Shown: positions 9,609-17,029 of the stretch, piece by piece
How positions within the stretch are numbered: the first letter of the stretch is position 1
Layout: each line of letters begins with the position of its first letter
Assembly (NCBI RefSeq): GCF_000744775.1
Contig: NZ_JQMP01000004.1
Coordinates: 558,001 to 622,000 of the forward strand
Origin: Thermorudis peleae
Lineage (GTDB): Bacteria; Chloroflexota; Chloroflexia; Thermomicrobiales; Thermomicrobiaceae
Reading direction: 5' to 3'
DNA length: 64,000 nucleotides
Translations under genes and position numbers: made by a program
The notes under the pieces: generated by a model
Database searches by the model: none
Told to the model about the DNA's origin: nothing
The model's input: only the letters and a program-made list of their open reading frames with translations

Positions 9609-10766
9609 CTATACCGTAGGCAGCGGATGGATGCGGCCGTGTACCATGATGTCTGGCCCTAACCGGCGAACGCGCACATGGTGGAGTCGCCATGCGTGGG
9701 CAAGCAGCGCGACGCCGTCGCCTCCGACTGGCCCCGGAGCTGTCCGACCACCGACAATCAGTGGTGCGATGAGCGCATAGACCTGGTCGACCAGATCATC
9801 GTCGAAAAGCGAACCGATGAGTGTACCGCCACCTTCAACGAGCACCCGGTTGATGCCTACGTTGCCGAGGTGACAGAGCAGAGCGCGCAGGTCAACACCG
9901 CGATCAGACCGCGGCACTACGACAACATCTGCTCCAGCCGCTGCAAGCGCCTGTCGCCGCTCGACTGGAGCCTCATCGGTGCAGGCAATGACAGTCCGTC
10001 CAGGCAGATCGGGCGCAAGGAGTGCGGCCGTGGGAGGAGTACGAGCGAGTCGGTCAACGATGACACGAAGCGGATGGTGTGGCCCGCCCAGCCCGGCATG
10101 CTCAGCCGGTATGCGCGTTGTCAGCAAGGGATCATCGGCAAGGACGGTACCAATGCCGACCATGATCGCGTCATGTTGGTCACGGAGTTGATGCGCAAGC
10201 AGCCGCGCAGGTGCACTGGTGATCCATCGACTGTTGCCAGTTCGGGTAGCAATACGCCCGTCAAGCGTTATAGCGTACTTGACGGTCACCTCGGGCATAC
10301 CCGTCTGCAGCCGTTTCAGATAGCCAGCGTTGACTTCAACCGCCCGCCGCTTCTCAAGCCCAACGGTAACGGCAACACCAGCCTCCCGCAGCTGAGCAAG
10401 ACCTCGCCCATTGACCGCCGGAAACGGATCACGGAGCGCAGCGACGACGCGCGCAATACCAGCCGCAAGCAACGCTTCGGTACAGGGCGGAGTACGGCCG
10501 TAGTGGGCGCAAGGTTCCAGTGTCACGTAGAGCGTAGCACCACGAGCCTGTTCGCCAGCTTGGCGTAGCGCGACGATTTCAGCATGTGGGCCGCCAGGGG
10601 GATGCGTACAGCCAGCGCCAACGACCATCCCATCGCGCACGATGACAGCACCGACAGCGGGGTTCGGCGCAACCCGCCCCTGCGCTTGCCAGGCAAGTGC
10701 GAGTGCTTGTCGCATGAAGCGGCGGTCATCAGTCGACCAGCGTTGGTGCTGTGGCATGTACGCCAT
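9609..10766 (-). CDS. ribD: Bifunctional riboflavin deaminase/reductase
   Basis: RibD deaminates the GTP cyclohydrolase II product and reduces its ribosyl side chain. The N-terminal deaminase carries the zinc motif HAEIVALRQAG and TLEPCAHYGRTPPCTEALL; the C-terminal reductase has VKYAITLDGRIATRTGNSRW and LVEGGGTLIGSLF. I chose ATG 10766, preceded by GGGAGA, rather than ATG 10790, which directly follows the attenuator's U tract and lacks a ribosome site. The length is 385 residues. It is the first gene of the rib operon, so its expression depends on read-through of the attenuator between it and the riboswitch. Confidence 0.95.
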   Translation of the reverse strand: MAYMPQHQRWSTDDRRFMRQALALAWQAQGRVAPNPAVGAVIVRDGMVVGAGCTHPPGGPHAEIVALRQAGEQARGATLYVTLEPCAHYGRTPPCTEALLAAGIARVVAALRDPFPAVNGRGLAQLREAGVAVTVGLEKRRAVEVNAGYLKRLQTGMPEVTVKYAITLDGRIATRTGNSRWITSAPARLLAHQLRDQHDAIMVGIGTVLADDPLLTTRIPAEHAGLGGPHHPLRVIVDRLARTPPTAALLAPDLPGRTVIACTDEAPVERRQALAAAGADVVVVPRSDRGVDLRALLCHLGNVGINRVLVEGGGTLIGSLFDDDLVDQVYALIAPLIVGGRTAPGPVGGDGVALLAHAWRLHHVRVRRLGPDIMVHGRIHPLPTV

Positions 10767-10792
10767 CCATTCTCCCGGCCGATCCGGCATAG

Positions 10793-10822
10793 AAAAATCC
10801 CGGAGGACAAGCCTCCGGGGAT
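10793..10822 (-). terminator. Intrinsic terminator (attenuator) of the rib leader
   Basis: On the minus strand arms CCCGGAGG and CCTCCGGG enclose a short loop and are followed by ATTTTTC. It sits between the FMN riboswitch and the ribD start, exactly where a ligand-controlled terminator is expected, and the first possible ribD ATG (10790) comes right after the U tract. Confidence 0.88.
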
Positions 10823-10870
10823 GATGGCGATCGCGGTGTGCTGCAAACGCCGGATACCGGCCGGTGCAAC

Positions 10871-10996
10871 AACCTTCTCCCATCCGGACTATACCGTCGG
10901 CTCCGGAGTTTCACCGGATCCTGCGGCCGAAGCCGCTCGCGGGCTTTACCGCCGGTCGGGAATTGGCGCCGCGCGCCTCACCCTGCCCCGAAGGTC
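10871..10996 (-). promoter_or_regulatory. FMN riboswitch (RFN element)
   Basis: The minus strand carries the conserved RFN blocks in order: CTTCGGGGCAGGGTGA, ATTCCCGACCGGCGGTA, AGCCCGCGAGC, GATCCGGTGAAACTCCGG, and AGTCCGGATGGGAGAAGG. It precedes ribD and is followed by an intrinsic terminator, so FMN binding should stop transcription of the riboflavin genes. Confidence 0.97.
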
Positions 10997-11006
10997 TTGC
11001 ATAGCA

Positions 11007-11036
11007 ATTCTACCGTTCTCGTACGGTGACCGTCAA
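11007..11036 (-). promoter_or_regulatory. Predicted sigma-70 promoter of the rib operon, inside the end of the preceding gene
   Basis: TTGACG (11036-11031) and TAGAAT (11012-11007) are separated by 18 nt, placing transcription start just ahead of the riboswitch. The -35 box forms codons of the upstream flavoprotein gene and the first three bases of the -10 box are that gene's TAG stop. Confidence 0.7.
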
Positions 11037-12449
11037 GCGAGCAAGGGCTGAGCGGGCGGCCCAGTAGCCACACATGCCATGAACGCCGCCACCAGGTGGC
11101 GTTGCTGACGAGCACAGAAACAGTTGAGGATGCGGTGTGGCATAAGGGTTACGCCGCGGTGCCGGGCGAAAGAACAGCTGACGGAGATCCATTACGCCAC
11201 AGTTGATGTCACCCCCGATCATATTCGGCTCGCGCTCAGCAAGTTGAGCGGCTGTTTGGACATGACGGGCAAGAATCCGCTTGCGAAAGCCAGGAGCAAA
11301 TCGCTCGATCTGTTCTTCAATCGCCGCACTCAAGTCACGATCTGAGCCAGCGGGCACATGGCAGTAGGCCCAAACAACCTGACGTGTCCCAGGGGCTCGC
11401 GTCGGATCAAATCGGCTCGGTTGCACGAGGATGACAAACGGGCGATCAGGGCATTGACCATGCGCAACCGCACGTTCAGCTTCAGCGATCTCCTCTGCTG
11501 TACCGCCGAGATGGACTGTCGCTGCGTCATGACAGTCAACAGCCCGCCAAGGCACTGGCCCATCGAGGACGTAATCAACTTTGCATACGCCTGGCCCAAA
11601 GCGATAGCGTCGCAGCCAACGCCGATAGGAAACGGGTAGCCAGGAGCGAGCAAGAGAAAGCACATGCGGCGGTGCGAGGTCAAGCAGTAGCGCTCGTGCA
11701 CGTGGCAGTTCTGCAAGGCTCGTAACCCTCGTGTTGGTCCGTAATTCGCCGCCATATTCGAGCAGCGTCGCAACTAAAGCGTCCGCAACACGCTGTGCCC
11801 CGCCGCGTGGCAGCGGCCACCCCACGGTGTGGGCAAGGAGCAAGAGGACCAGGCCAAAGGCAGCTGATGGCGGCTGGTCAAGCGGCAACATGCCATGTGC
11901 TGCAACACCAGCAAAGAGTGCACGTGCCTGCGGGGTTCGAAACCAGGTGTTGGCTAGCCGTTGCGCAGACTGCAGGGCGACAAGCCCGAAACGCGCTATT
12001 AGTGCTGGCCGCGATGGCCAGCGAAGTGGACCAAGAATCCAGCGAAAAAGGGGATCCGCTTGATCAACGAAGATTTCAAGGAGGCGACGGTAGGCCGGAC
12101 CGTCTTCAGCAAGACGCGCTGCTGTCTCATTCAGCCGACGGCTGAGAACCGCGGCGGTACCGTCTTCAAAAGGATGAGCAAGGACAAAGGGCGACTCGAC
12201 CCATCCGAGGCCATTGCGGCCCAGGGGCAATGCTCGCAAGAACGGCGACACCCGAACGAACGGTAAGACTGCCGCACAGAGATCATGCACGACGCCAGGC
12301 AGCGTCAGTGGTTCGCTGCGGAGGCCGCCTCCAGCGACTGGCGCTGCTTCAATGACAACAACTCGCTGGCGTGCCATCGCCAACGCAATAGCAGCCGCAA
12401 GCCCATTAGGGCCAGCGCCAACCACCACGGCATCATAGGCTGTTTCCAT
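11010..12449 (-). CDS. Phytoene-desaturase-like FAD-dependent oxidoreductase
   Basis: The protein opens with a dinucleotide-binding fold (VVVGAGPNGLAAAIALA, then an acidic VVVIEAAP strand end and GGGLRSEPL), and ends with PPGGGVHGMCGYWAA, the FAD-contacting tail of the COG1233 phytoene dehydrogenase/CrtI-related group. Its 479 residues are typical. The exact substrate is not predictable: relatives act on carotenoids, but many are uncharacterised. It follows the M28 peptidase gene by 30 bp on the same strand, so the two are probably cotranscribed. Its final codons hold the rib promoter. Confidence 0.75.
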   Translation of the reverse strand: METAYDAVVVGAGPNGLAAAIALAMARQRVVVIEAAPVAGGGLRSEPLTLPGVVHDLCAAVLPFVRVSPFLRALPLGRNGLGWVESPFVLAHPFEDGTAAVLSRRLNETAARLAEDGPAYRRLLEIFVDQADPLFRWILGPLRWPSRPALIARFGLVALQSAQRLANTWFRTPQARALFAGVAAHGMLPLDQPPSAAFGLVLLLLAHTVGWPLPRGGAQRVADALVATLLEYGGELRTNTRVTSLAELPRARALLLDLAPPHVLSLARSWLPVSYRRWLRRYRFGPGVCKVDYVLDGPVPWRAVDCHDAATVHLGGTAEEIAEAERAVAHGQCPDRPFVILVQPSRFDPTRAPGTRQVVWAYCHVPAGSDRDLSAAIEEQIERFAPGFRKRILARHVQTAAQLAEREPNMIGGDINCGVMDLRQLFFRPAPRRNPYATPHPQLFLCSSATPPGGGVHGMCGYWAARSALARLTVTVRER

Positions 12450-12479
12450 CGCTCGCCCTTCACCGCTGACGCCACGTCG

Positions 12480-13736
12480 TTATGCACCATCGGCCATCTC
12501 GTCAATCGCCTGAAGCATTGCCCAGACAAACGCGTGCACTCGTGCTAGGCACGGCAGTTCAATCTTGTCCACTGTATCCGACTGCTGATGCCAGTACCCC
12601 ATATATGGCACAGCTGGATGGCCTGTTGGCAACTGTGAGTCAATCGTGAGGCCACGAAACCCACGCCGCACGACGACGCCGGTATCAGTATAGGCTCCAC
12701 CACGATGCTCTCCGCCAAGCCATCCTGGATAGTGAGCTGCTACCTTGCGTGCAAGCGCGAGCACAGATCGGTCAGGTCGTGCCGGTAGCAAGAGTCCTTC
12801 ACGGAGGAGAAGCGTAGGGAAGCCGATGCCAACCATGTCGAGGTCGATGAACACAGCATTGTGGAGCGCATCGCGATGTTGCTCAAGGAAGGCAGCAATG
12901 CCATAGGCACCGACTTCTTCACAGCCATTGGCAACCACCCACACTTCGGTTCCGTTGAGTGGCTGCCGCACTAAGCGCTCGCCAAGCGCGAGCACGCTTG
13001 CTGCACCACTAGCGTTGTCGTTCGCGCCTGGAGTATAGGGTGTGCGATCGGCATGTAATGTCATAGCAAGGGCAAAGAGTTGCATTCCTGTCGCAGGCAA
13101 GAGCCAGAACGGAAGCGGGCTACGGCCACGCCATGCTGCGCGGCCGAAGCCTACCGTGTTTGCAATGAGGCTTAGGAAACTTACCCCGACAAGTCCGGAG
13201 AACGCCCTCAGCCAACGCGGACTGCTGTAAAACACAGGAGTTCGATGCGTATCAAGATGCCCATAGATGACAACGCGTTGCCGTACCGGACCAGTTGGTG
13301 GCACAACGGCGACGACGTTCTGACTTTGTCCGTGGGGAGCTAAGCGTCGTGCCCAGTGATCACGAAATTCGGTTTCGCACAAGAAGGCCCATGCCCCAAG
13401 ACCGTTGAGCGCCGAGGCCAAGAGTGCGCGCAGTCGACCTGGCTCAACCGCCCAGACAACCGTGCCAACCAGTCCAGCAGCAAACGCAAGTGCATACGGA
13501 CGATAGGTCGATCGGCCACTGCGGAATGGTTCGATGGAGGTCAAAAGTCCTGCTTGCCGCCATATTGACGCCGCATAGTCTGCAGCGCGCCGTTCACCAA
13601 CGCCGGTTGACGGGCGTGGGCCAATCTCCTCAGCCAATACGCGGATGTGCACCAATGCTCGCTCGGCCCACTGCCATGCTTCGTCAGGGATCGATGCTCG
13701 CTCCTGTGCTGCAAGGCGATGATCACCGCCCACCAT
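12480..13736 (-). CDS. M28-family zinc peptidase with membrane segments
   Basis: Zinc aminopeptidase-like fold with the expected ligands: GHLDTH, ANDNASG, CEEVGAYG, DLDMVG and a C-terminal HQQSDT. Two hydrophobic stretches (near residues 80-110 and 190-240), between the N-terminal region and the metal ligands, look like membrane segments, so the peptidase is probably membrane-attached. The start at ATG 13736 has GAGGGAG seven bases upstream; the frame extends further upstream but lacks a better site. The length is 418 residues. Substrate unknown. Confidence 0.8.
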   Translation of the reverse strand: MVGGDHRLAAQERASIPDEAWQWAERALVHIRVLAEEIGPRPSTGVGERRAADYAASIWRQAGLLTSIEPFRSGRSTYRPYALAFAAGLVGTVVWAVEPGRLRALLASALNGLGAWAFLCETEFRDHWARRLAPHGQSQNVVAVVPPTGPVRQRVVIYGHLDTHRTPVFYSSPRWLRAFSGLVGVSFLSLIANTVGFGRAAWRGRSPLPFWLLPATGMQLFALAMTLHADRTPYTPGANDNASGAASVLALGERLVRQPLNGTEVWVVANGCEEVGAYGIAAFLEQHRDALHNAVFIDLDMVGIGFPTLLLREGLLLPARPDRSVLALARKVAAHYPGWLGGEHRGGAYTDTGVVVRRGFRGLTIDSQLPTGHPAVPYMGYWHQQSDTVDKIELPCLARVHAFVWAMLQAIDEMADGA

Positions 13737-13841
13737 TCTGTGACTCCCTCGGCTCTCTTCCAGCACTGGGCATACCAGAACTGCATTCCAGTATAGTGGC
13801 CAACTGGCAGTCCGGCGAAGCATTGCTGCTCTGTCATACTA

Positions 13842-13871
13842 TTGCAGACTTGTTACCATGCTAGGTATAAT
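13842..13871 (+). promoter_or_regulatory. Predicted sigma-70 promoter
   Basis: TTGCAG at 13842-13847 and a perfect TATAAT at 13866-13871 are spaced by 18 nt, about 80 bp upstream of the small membrane-protein gene at 13954. Confidence 0.6.
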
Positions 13872-13953
13872 TGATTATGGAAAGCAAAAGAGAACCAACG
13901 GCCTTGCGCAGCCCTGCGGGCGATGGGGAGCGTAGACCGAAAGGAGGCTGGCT

Positions 13954-14247
13954 ATGCAGTTCGGGACGTTCCTCTTGATGCTGGCGCTCAGCTATGCCTT
14001 TGGTGTGCTGTGGTATGACTTGCTGCCGGGCAAGCTGTCGATGAAGCCCTGGCGGGTGGCGGCGTATCCGTTCCTCGGCATGTGGGTGGCTGAAGTCTTC
14101 TTCCACCGCGGTCCTGCCTTCGGCGACCTGCACCTGATTCCGCTGGTCATTGGTTCACTCGTTGCAGTCATTATTGACTGGATTATCACGGCGGCTCGTC
14201 ATCCAGCGAGCGTGCCGGATTACGAGGCGCGGGCAACTGCTGCGTAA
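13954..14247 (+). CDS. Small membrane protein of unknown function
   Basis: A 97-residue protein with three hydrophobic segments (residues about 3-24, 32-50 and 60-82). I do not recognise a family. The ATG has a strong AAAGGAGG site and a promoter about 80 bp upstream, and a clear terminator follows, so it is a real monocistronic gene. The charged C-terminus (ARHPASVPDYEARA) is likely cytoplasmic or disordered. Confidence 0.75.
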   Translation: MQFGTFLLMLALSYAFGVLWYDLLPGKLSMKPWRVAAYPFLGMWVAEVFFHRGPAFGDLHLIPLVIGSLVAVIIDWIITAARHPASVPDYEARATAA

Positions 14248-14285
14248 ACGCAGCGGAGCAGCGAAGCCACCCCGTCACCCACAGG

Positions 14286-14340
14286 GCAAGCATCCGGGTC
14301 GTGAGAAGCGACCCGGATGCTTGCATTTTGGATACTCACG
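14286..14340. terminator. Bidirectional intrinsic terminator
   Basis: A perfect 16-bp inverted repeat, GCAAGCATCCGGGTCG and its complement at 14319-14334, with a short loop, followed by ATTTTG on the plus strand. It lies between two genes that converge on it (13954-14247 and 14357-15055) and can end both. Confidence 0.9.
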
Positions 14341-14356
14341 ATTGGGCGGTTCCCCG

Positions 14357-15055
14357 TTAGCGTTGACCAGCGTGATCTGCCTCGGGCGGACGAACAGCTG
14401 CCTCAACCGCAGCAACAAACGCTTCCTCAGGTCGTGCGCCTTCAAGGCGAAGCCGTTCGTTAATAACAATCGTCGGCACGGCGTAGACTTGATAGCGCTG
14501 CGCCAGATGCGGGAATTCCGCTACTTCAATCACATCAGCGGTGACCTTCTCGCTCTCAATCGCCATCATGTGCGCCAACCTGGCGGCACTTGGGCAGTGC
14601 GGTCAAGTTGGAGTAACGAAGACTTTAATATGCGCCGGTGCAGGGAGCTTCGCTAAGGTCTCACGGCTGAGGGGAGTCAGCCGTGTTGTGCCGCGAGAGA
14701 GATCGGCCAGATCCTCAATGAGCACGGCGAATTCATAGCCCGCCGGCAGGCCTACATAGCGAACAGTGCCAGCGTTCTTGCCTGAGAAGACCGCCGTAGG
14801 AATGTCCGTCACGCCAGCCGTTCGGGCCTCAGCCTGTGCTTGCAGAAAGTCGACAACCTCAAGCTTCACTTTCTCTGAGAGCTGAGCAAGCTCACTATAC
14901 AATTCGTTCGCTTCTCGACATGTTGCGCACTCGTATCCTGGTAGTTGCAACTGGGCAAGCCGTTGGGTATAGAGCGTAATGGTGACTGGGTCAACGAGTT
15001 CTTCAGCAAAACGCTTCCGCAAGTAGTCTTGATCGCGCGCTGAGAGTAGTGGCAT
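14357..15055 (-). CDS. Glutaredoxin-like two-domain disulfide oxidoreductase, predicted selenoprotein (UGA at codon 151)
   Basis: The gene runs from ATG 15055 (GGAGGGCGGGATC ahead of it) to a stop at 14357-14359 if the in-frame TGA at 14605-14603 is read as selenocysteine. Two thioredoxin folds are in tandem, as in protein disulfide oxidoreductases of thermophiles. The first has C43-A-T-C46; the second reads KVFVTPT-U151-P-H-C154-P, then continues with family sequence including the cis-Pro loop AVPTIVIN. The UGA stands exactly where the nucleophilic cysteine of CPxC should be, and 82 codons of normal sequence follow. A hairpin 14-33 nt after the UGA fits a bacterial SECIS, and selB is in this window. 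Total 232 residues including Sec. Reading it as two separate genes would destroy the second active site. Confidence 0.9.
14570..14589 (-). promoter_or_regulatory. Candidate bacterial SECIS hairpin
   Basis: Starting 14 nt after the UGA, arms GTGCCGCC and GGCGCAC pair (seven base pairs with one bulged C) around the loop AGGTT. Loop sequence, bulge and distance resemble the E. coli fdhF element, whose loop also reads AGGU and sits about 19-21 nt from UGA. It lies wholly within coding sequence, as bacterial SECIS elements do. Confidence 0.75.
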
Positions 15056-15078
15056 GATCCCGCCCTCCTTTCCCATGC

Positions 15079-15108
15079 AGTATACCCCTCTAGGCTATTT
15101 TGCACCAA
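15079..15108 (-). promoter_or_regulatory. Predicted promoter of the selenoprotein gene
   Basis: On the minus strand TTGGTG (15108-15103), 18 nt, TATACT (15084-15079). A weaker plus-strand candidate (TTGCAC, 17 nt, GATATA) for the divergent DUF72 gene overlaps it, so the two genes may be controlled together. Confidence 0.5.
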
Positions 15109-15143
15109 GATATGCAGAGCACGATATACCGAGGGAGGAACAA

Positions 15144-16010
15144 ATGGGCGAGTTACGGATTGGCACCTCGGCATGGCACGATCACCAAGGGTTCTACCCG
15201 CCGACGCTTTCGTCAACTGAGCGACTCCGGTTTTACGCCCAATACTTTCCCGTCGTCGAGGTCAATAGCACGTACTATCACTTACCAAGCGTGCATACCG
15301 TTGAAGGATGGGTTGAGCGGACTCCACCGGGGTTTCTTTTCCACGTGAAACCGCCTCGTTTGCTAACACACACACCAGAGCACCCTGGAGCACCATCACC
15401 TGCCTTTGACCCGAACGTTGCTCGAGCATTTCGCGAGATCGTTAAGCCCTTGCAAGAAGCTCGAAAACTCGGCGCGTTGACCTTCCAATTTCCGCCATCG
15501 TTTCGCAACACTCCGCAACACTGCGAGTATCTCAAACGATTACGGGAATTCTTCCCCGATCATCTTATTGCTATCGAATTTCGCCGGCGAGACTGGCTGG
15601 ATGAACGTCATGCGGAACGCACACTTGCACTACTTCAGGCACTCGGCTATAGCTTCACGATGGTCGATGAGCCACAAGTTGGGATCGGAAGTGTTCCACC
15701 TGTCTATGCTGTCACGAATCCTCAACTCGCCTTAATCCGCTTCCACGGACGAAACGCGGAGAAGTGGTACCATGTTGGAACGTCAAGCACTGAGCGTTTC
15801 GATTGGAACTACCAACCAGCGGAGCTTGAGGAGTGGCGCCCTCGGATCAACCGCGCCCTGGCTGACGCACACGCCGTCCACGTCTTGTTCAACACCAATG
15901 CCGGTAACCAGGGACCGCGTAATGCCTTTCTGCTGATGGATGTACTTGGTGTCCCACACCCACCACCGCCTTGGGAACATCTAAGCCAGCCGCCACTCTT
16001 CTCAGAGTAG
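15144..16010 (+). CDS. DUF72 family protein
   Basis: A TIM-barrel-like DUF72 protein: IGTSAWHDHQGFYPP at the N-terminus, YFPVVEVNSTYY, FLFHVKPPRLLTH, FPPSFR and LIRFHGRN follow the family order. Its biochemical role is unknown. The start at ATG 15144 follows GAGGGAGGAAC; the frame extends upstream into the divergent promoter region but without family sequence. 288 residues. Its last 9 bp overlap the convergent LysR gene. Confidence 0.88.
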   Translation: MGELRIGTSAWHDHQGFYPPTLSSTERLRFYAQYFPVVEVNSTYYHLPSVHTVEGWVERTPPGFLFHVKPPRLLTHTPEHPGAPSPAFDPNVARAFREIVKPLQEARKLGALTFQFPPSFRNTPQHCEYLKRLREFFPDHLIAIEFRRRDWLDERHAERTLALLQALGYSFTMVDEPQVGIGSVPPVYAVTNPQLALIRFHGRNAEKWYHVGTSSTERFDWNYQPAELEEWRPRINRALADAHAVHVLFNTNAGNQGPRNAFLLMDVLGVPHPPPPWEHLSQPPLFSE

Positions 16011-16901
16011 CGCATGACGATACTGCAGGAAGAAATGCCAGAGCGCTTCAGCTGCGGGCGTTGTTGGCCGGCCACGTCGACGGACGATTGACCATGAACG
16101 ACGCACCGGGAAGCCTTCAACATCGAGAATAACGAGCCGGCCAAGTTCAAGTTCTAGCATAATCGCGTCTCGTGGCATGACCGCGATACCAAGGTCAACT
16201 GCCACTGCTTGCTTAATTGCCCCGTTGCTCCGTAGTTCCATCCCAATCCGCAACGGGACACCGGCTTCGGCAAAGATCCGCTCCGTATCAGCCCGGGTAC
16301 CAGAGCCAACCTCACGGACCAGAAGCAACTCGTCCCCCAGGGCAGTGAGCGGAATTTGACGCCGCCTTGCCAGGGGATGGCGCGGTGAAGCAATAACCAC
16401 TAATTCATTGGGGAGAAATTCAGCGATCTCGAGTCCTTCACGATTTTCGATCAACCCCATAATCGCTACATCAACCTCGCCAGCGAAGAGCTTCTGTTGC
16501 ACTGCAAAACGGTTCAATACGTCGAGGGAGAGCGTAACGCCAGGATAGGCGCGGTGAAACGCCCCAAGAATGCGAGGCACGACATAGATGCCAGCTGTCG
16601 TGCTTGCGGCAAGCGCAACATGGCCGCGTTCAGCCGCCCGAAGAGCTTGCACGCCCGCAAGCCCTTGCATCAAGAGCTCGAGCACTTGCTCAACACACGG
16701 CAGGAGATGCTTCCCGGCTTCGGTAAGCTCGACGATACGCCCCTCGCGGACAAACAGCGGCAGGCCCAGCGCCTGCTCCAGCGCACGGACTTGCGAGGAG
16801 ACTGCTGGTTGGCTCACACAGAGTTCTTCCGCCGCTTTTGAGAAGCTCCGGTTACGCGCAACCGCGCGAAACACTTCCAGCTGGCGCAACGTGATGTCCA
16901 T
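16002..16901 (-). CDS. LysR-type transcriptional regulator
   Basis: An N-terminal winged helix-turn-helix (LRQLEVFRAVARNRSFSKAA, then QPAVSSQVRALE) is followed by a two-lobed periplasmic-binding-like effector domain, with 299 residues in total, normal for LysR regulators of the CysB/CbbR sort. It is divergent from the isocitrate lyase and malate synthase genes across 128 bp that hold two palindromes, so control of the glyoxylate bypass is the likely job; the effector is unknown. Confidence 0.9.
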   Translation of the reverse strand: MDITLRQLEVFRAVARNRSFSKAAEELCVSQPAVSSQVRALEQALGLPLFVREGRIVELTEAGKHLLPCVEQVLELLMQGLAGVQALRAAERGHVALAASTTAGIYVVPRILGAFHRAYPGVTLSLDVLNRFAVQQKLFAGEVDVAIMGLIENREGLEIAEFLPNELVVIASPRHPLARRRQIPLTALGDELLLVREVGSGTRADTERIFAEAGVPLRIGMELRSNGAIKQAVAVDLGIAVMPRDAIMLELELGRLVILDVEGFPVRRSWSIVRRRGRPTTPAAEALWHFFLQYRHALL

Positions 16902-16934
16902 GCTGCCCCCCGATCTATAAGTGAATGCAATACG

Positions 16935-16995
16935 GCAATCACAAATTGCTATTGGACATTATAGCGCTGACACGGTACGCTGTGAAGTGATTCAC
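16935..16995. promoter_or_regulatory. Candidate operator palindromes between the LysR gene and aceA
   Basis: GCAAT-N5-ATTGC at 16935-16949 contains the T-N11-A pattern of LysR sites, and GTGAA-N4-TTCAC lies at 16982-16995. The two are about one-half to four helical turns apart from each other and from the aceA start. Both are in the only non-coding segment separating the divergent genes. Confidence 0.5.
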
Positions 16996-17029
16996 AAAGT
17001 GGAGGTTGCACTACTGACAGGAGGGAACG

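Noticed and set aside
9678-10568. 296-codon open frame on the plus strand across ribD
   Set aside because: Antisense shadow of an intact ribD with all active-site motifs; its protein shows no domain.
14357-14578. A separate 73-residue gene starting at TTG 14578 behind the UGA
   Set aside because: It has no ribosome site, begins inside a thioredoxin fold and continues the upstream frame exactly; it is the C-terminal part of the predicted selenoprotein.
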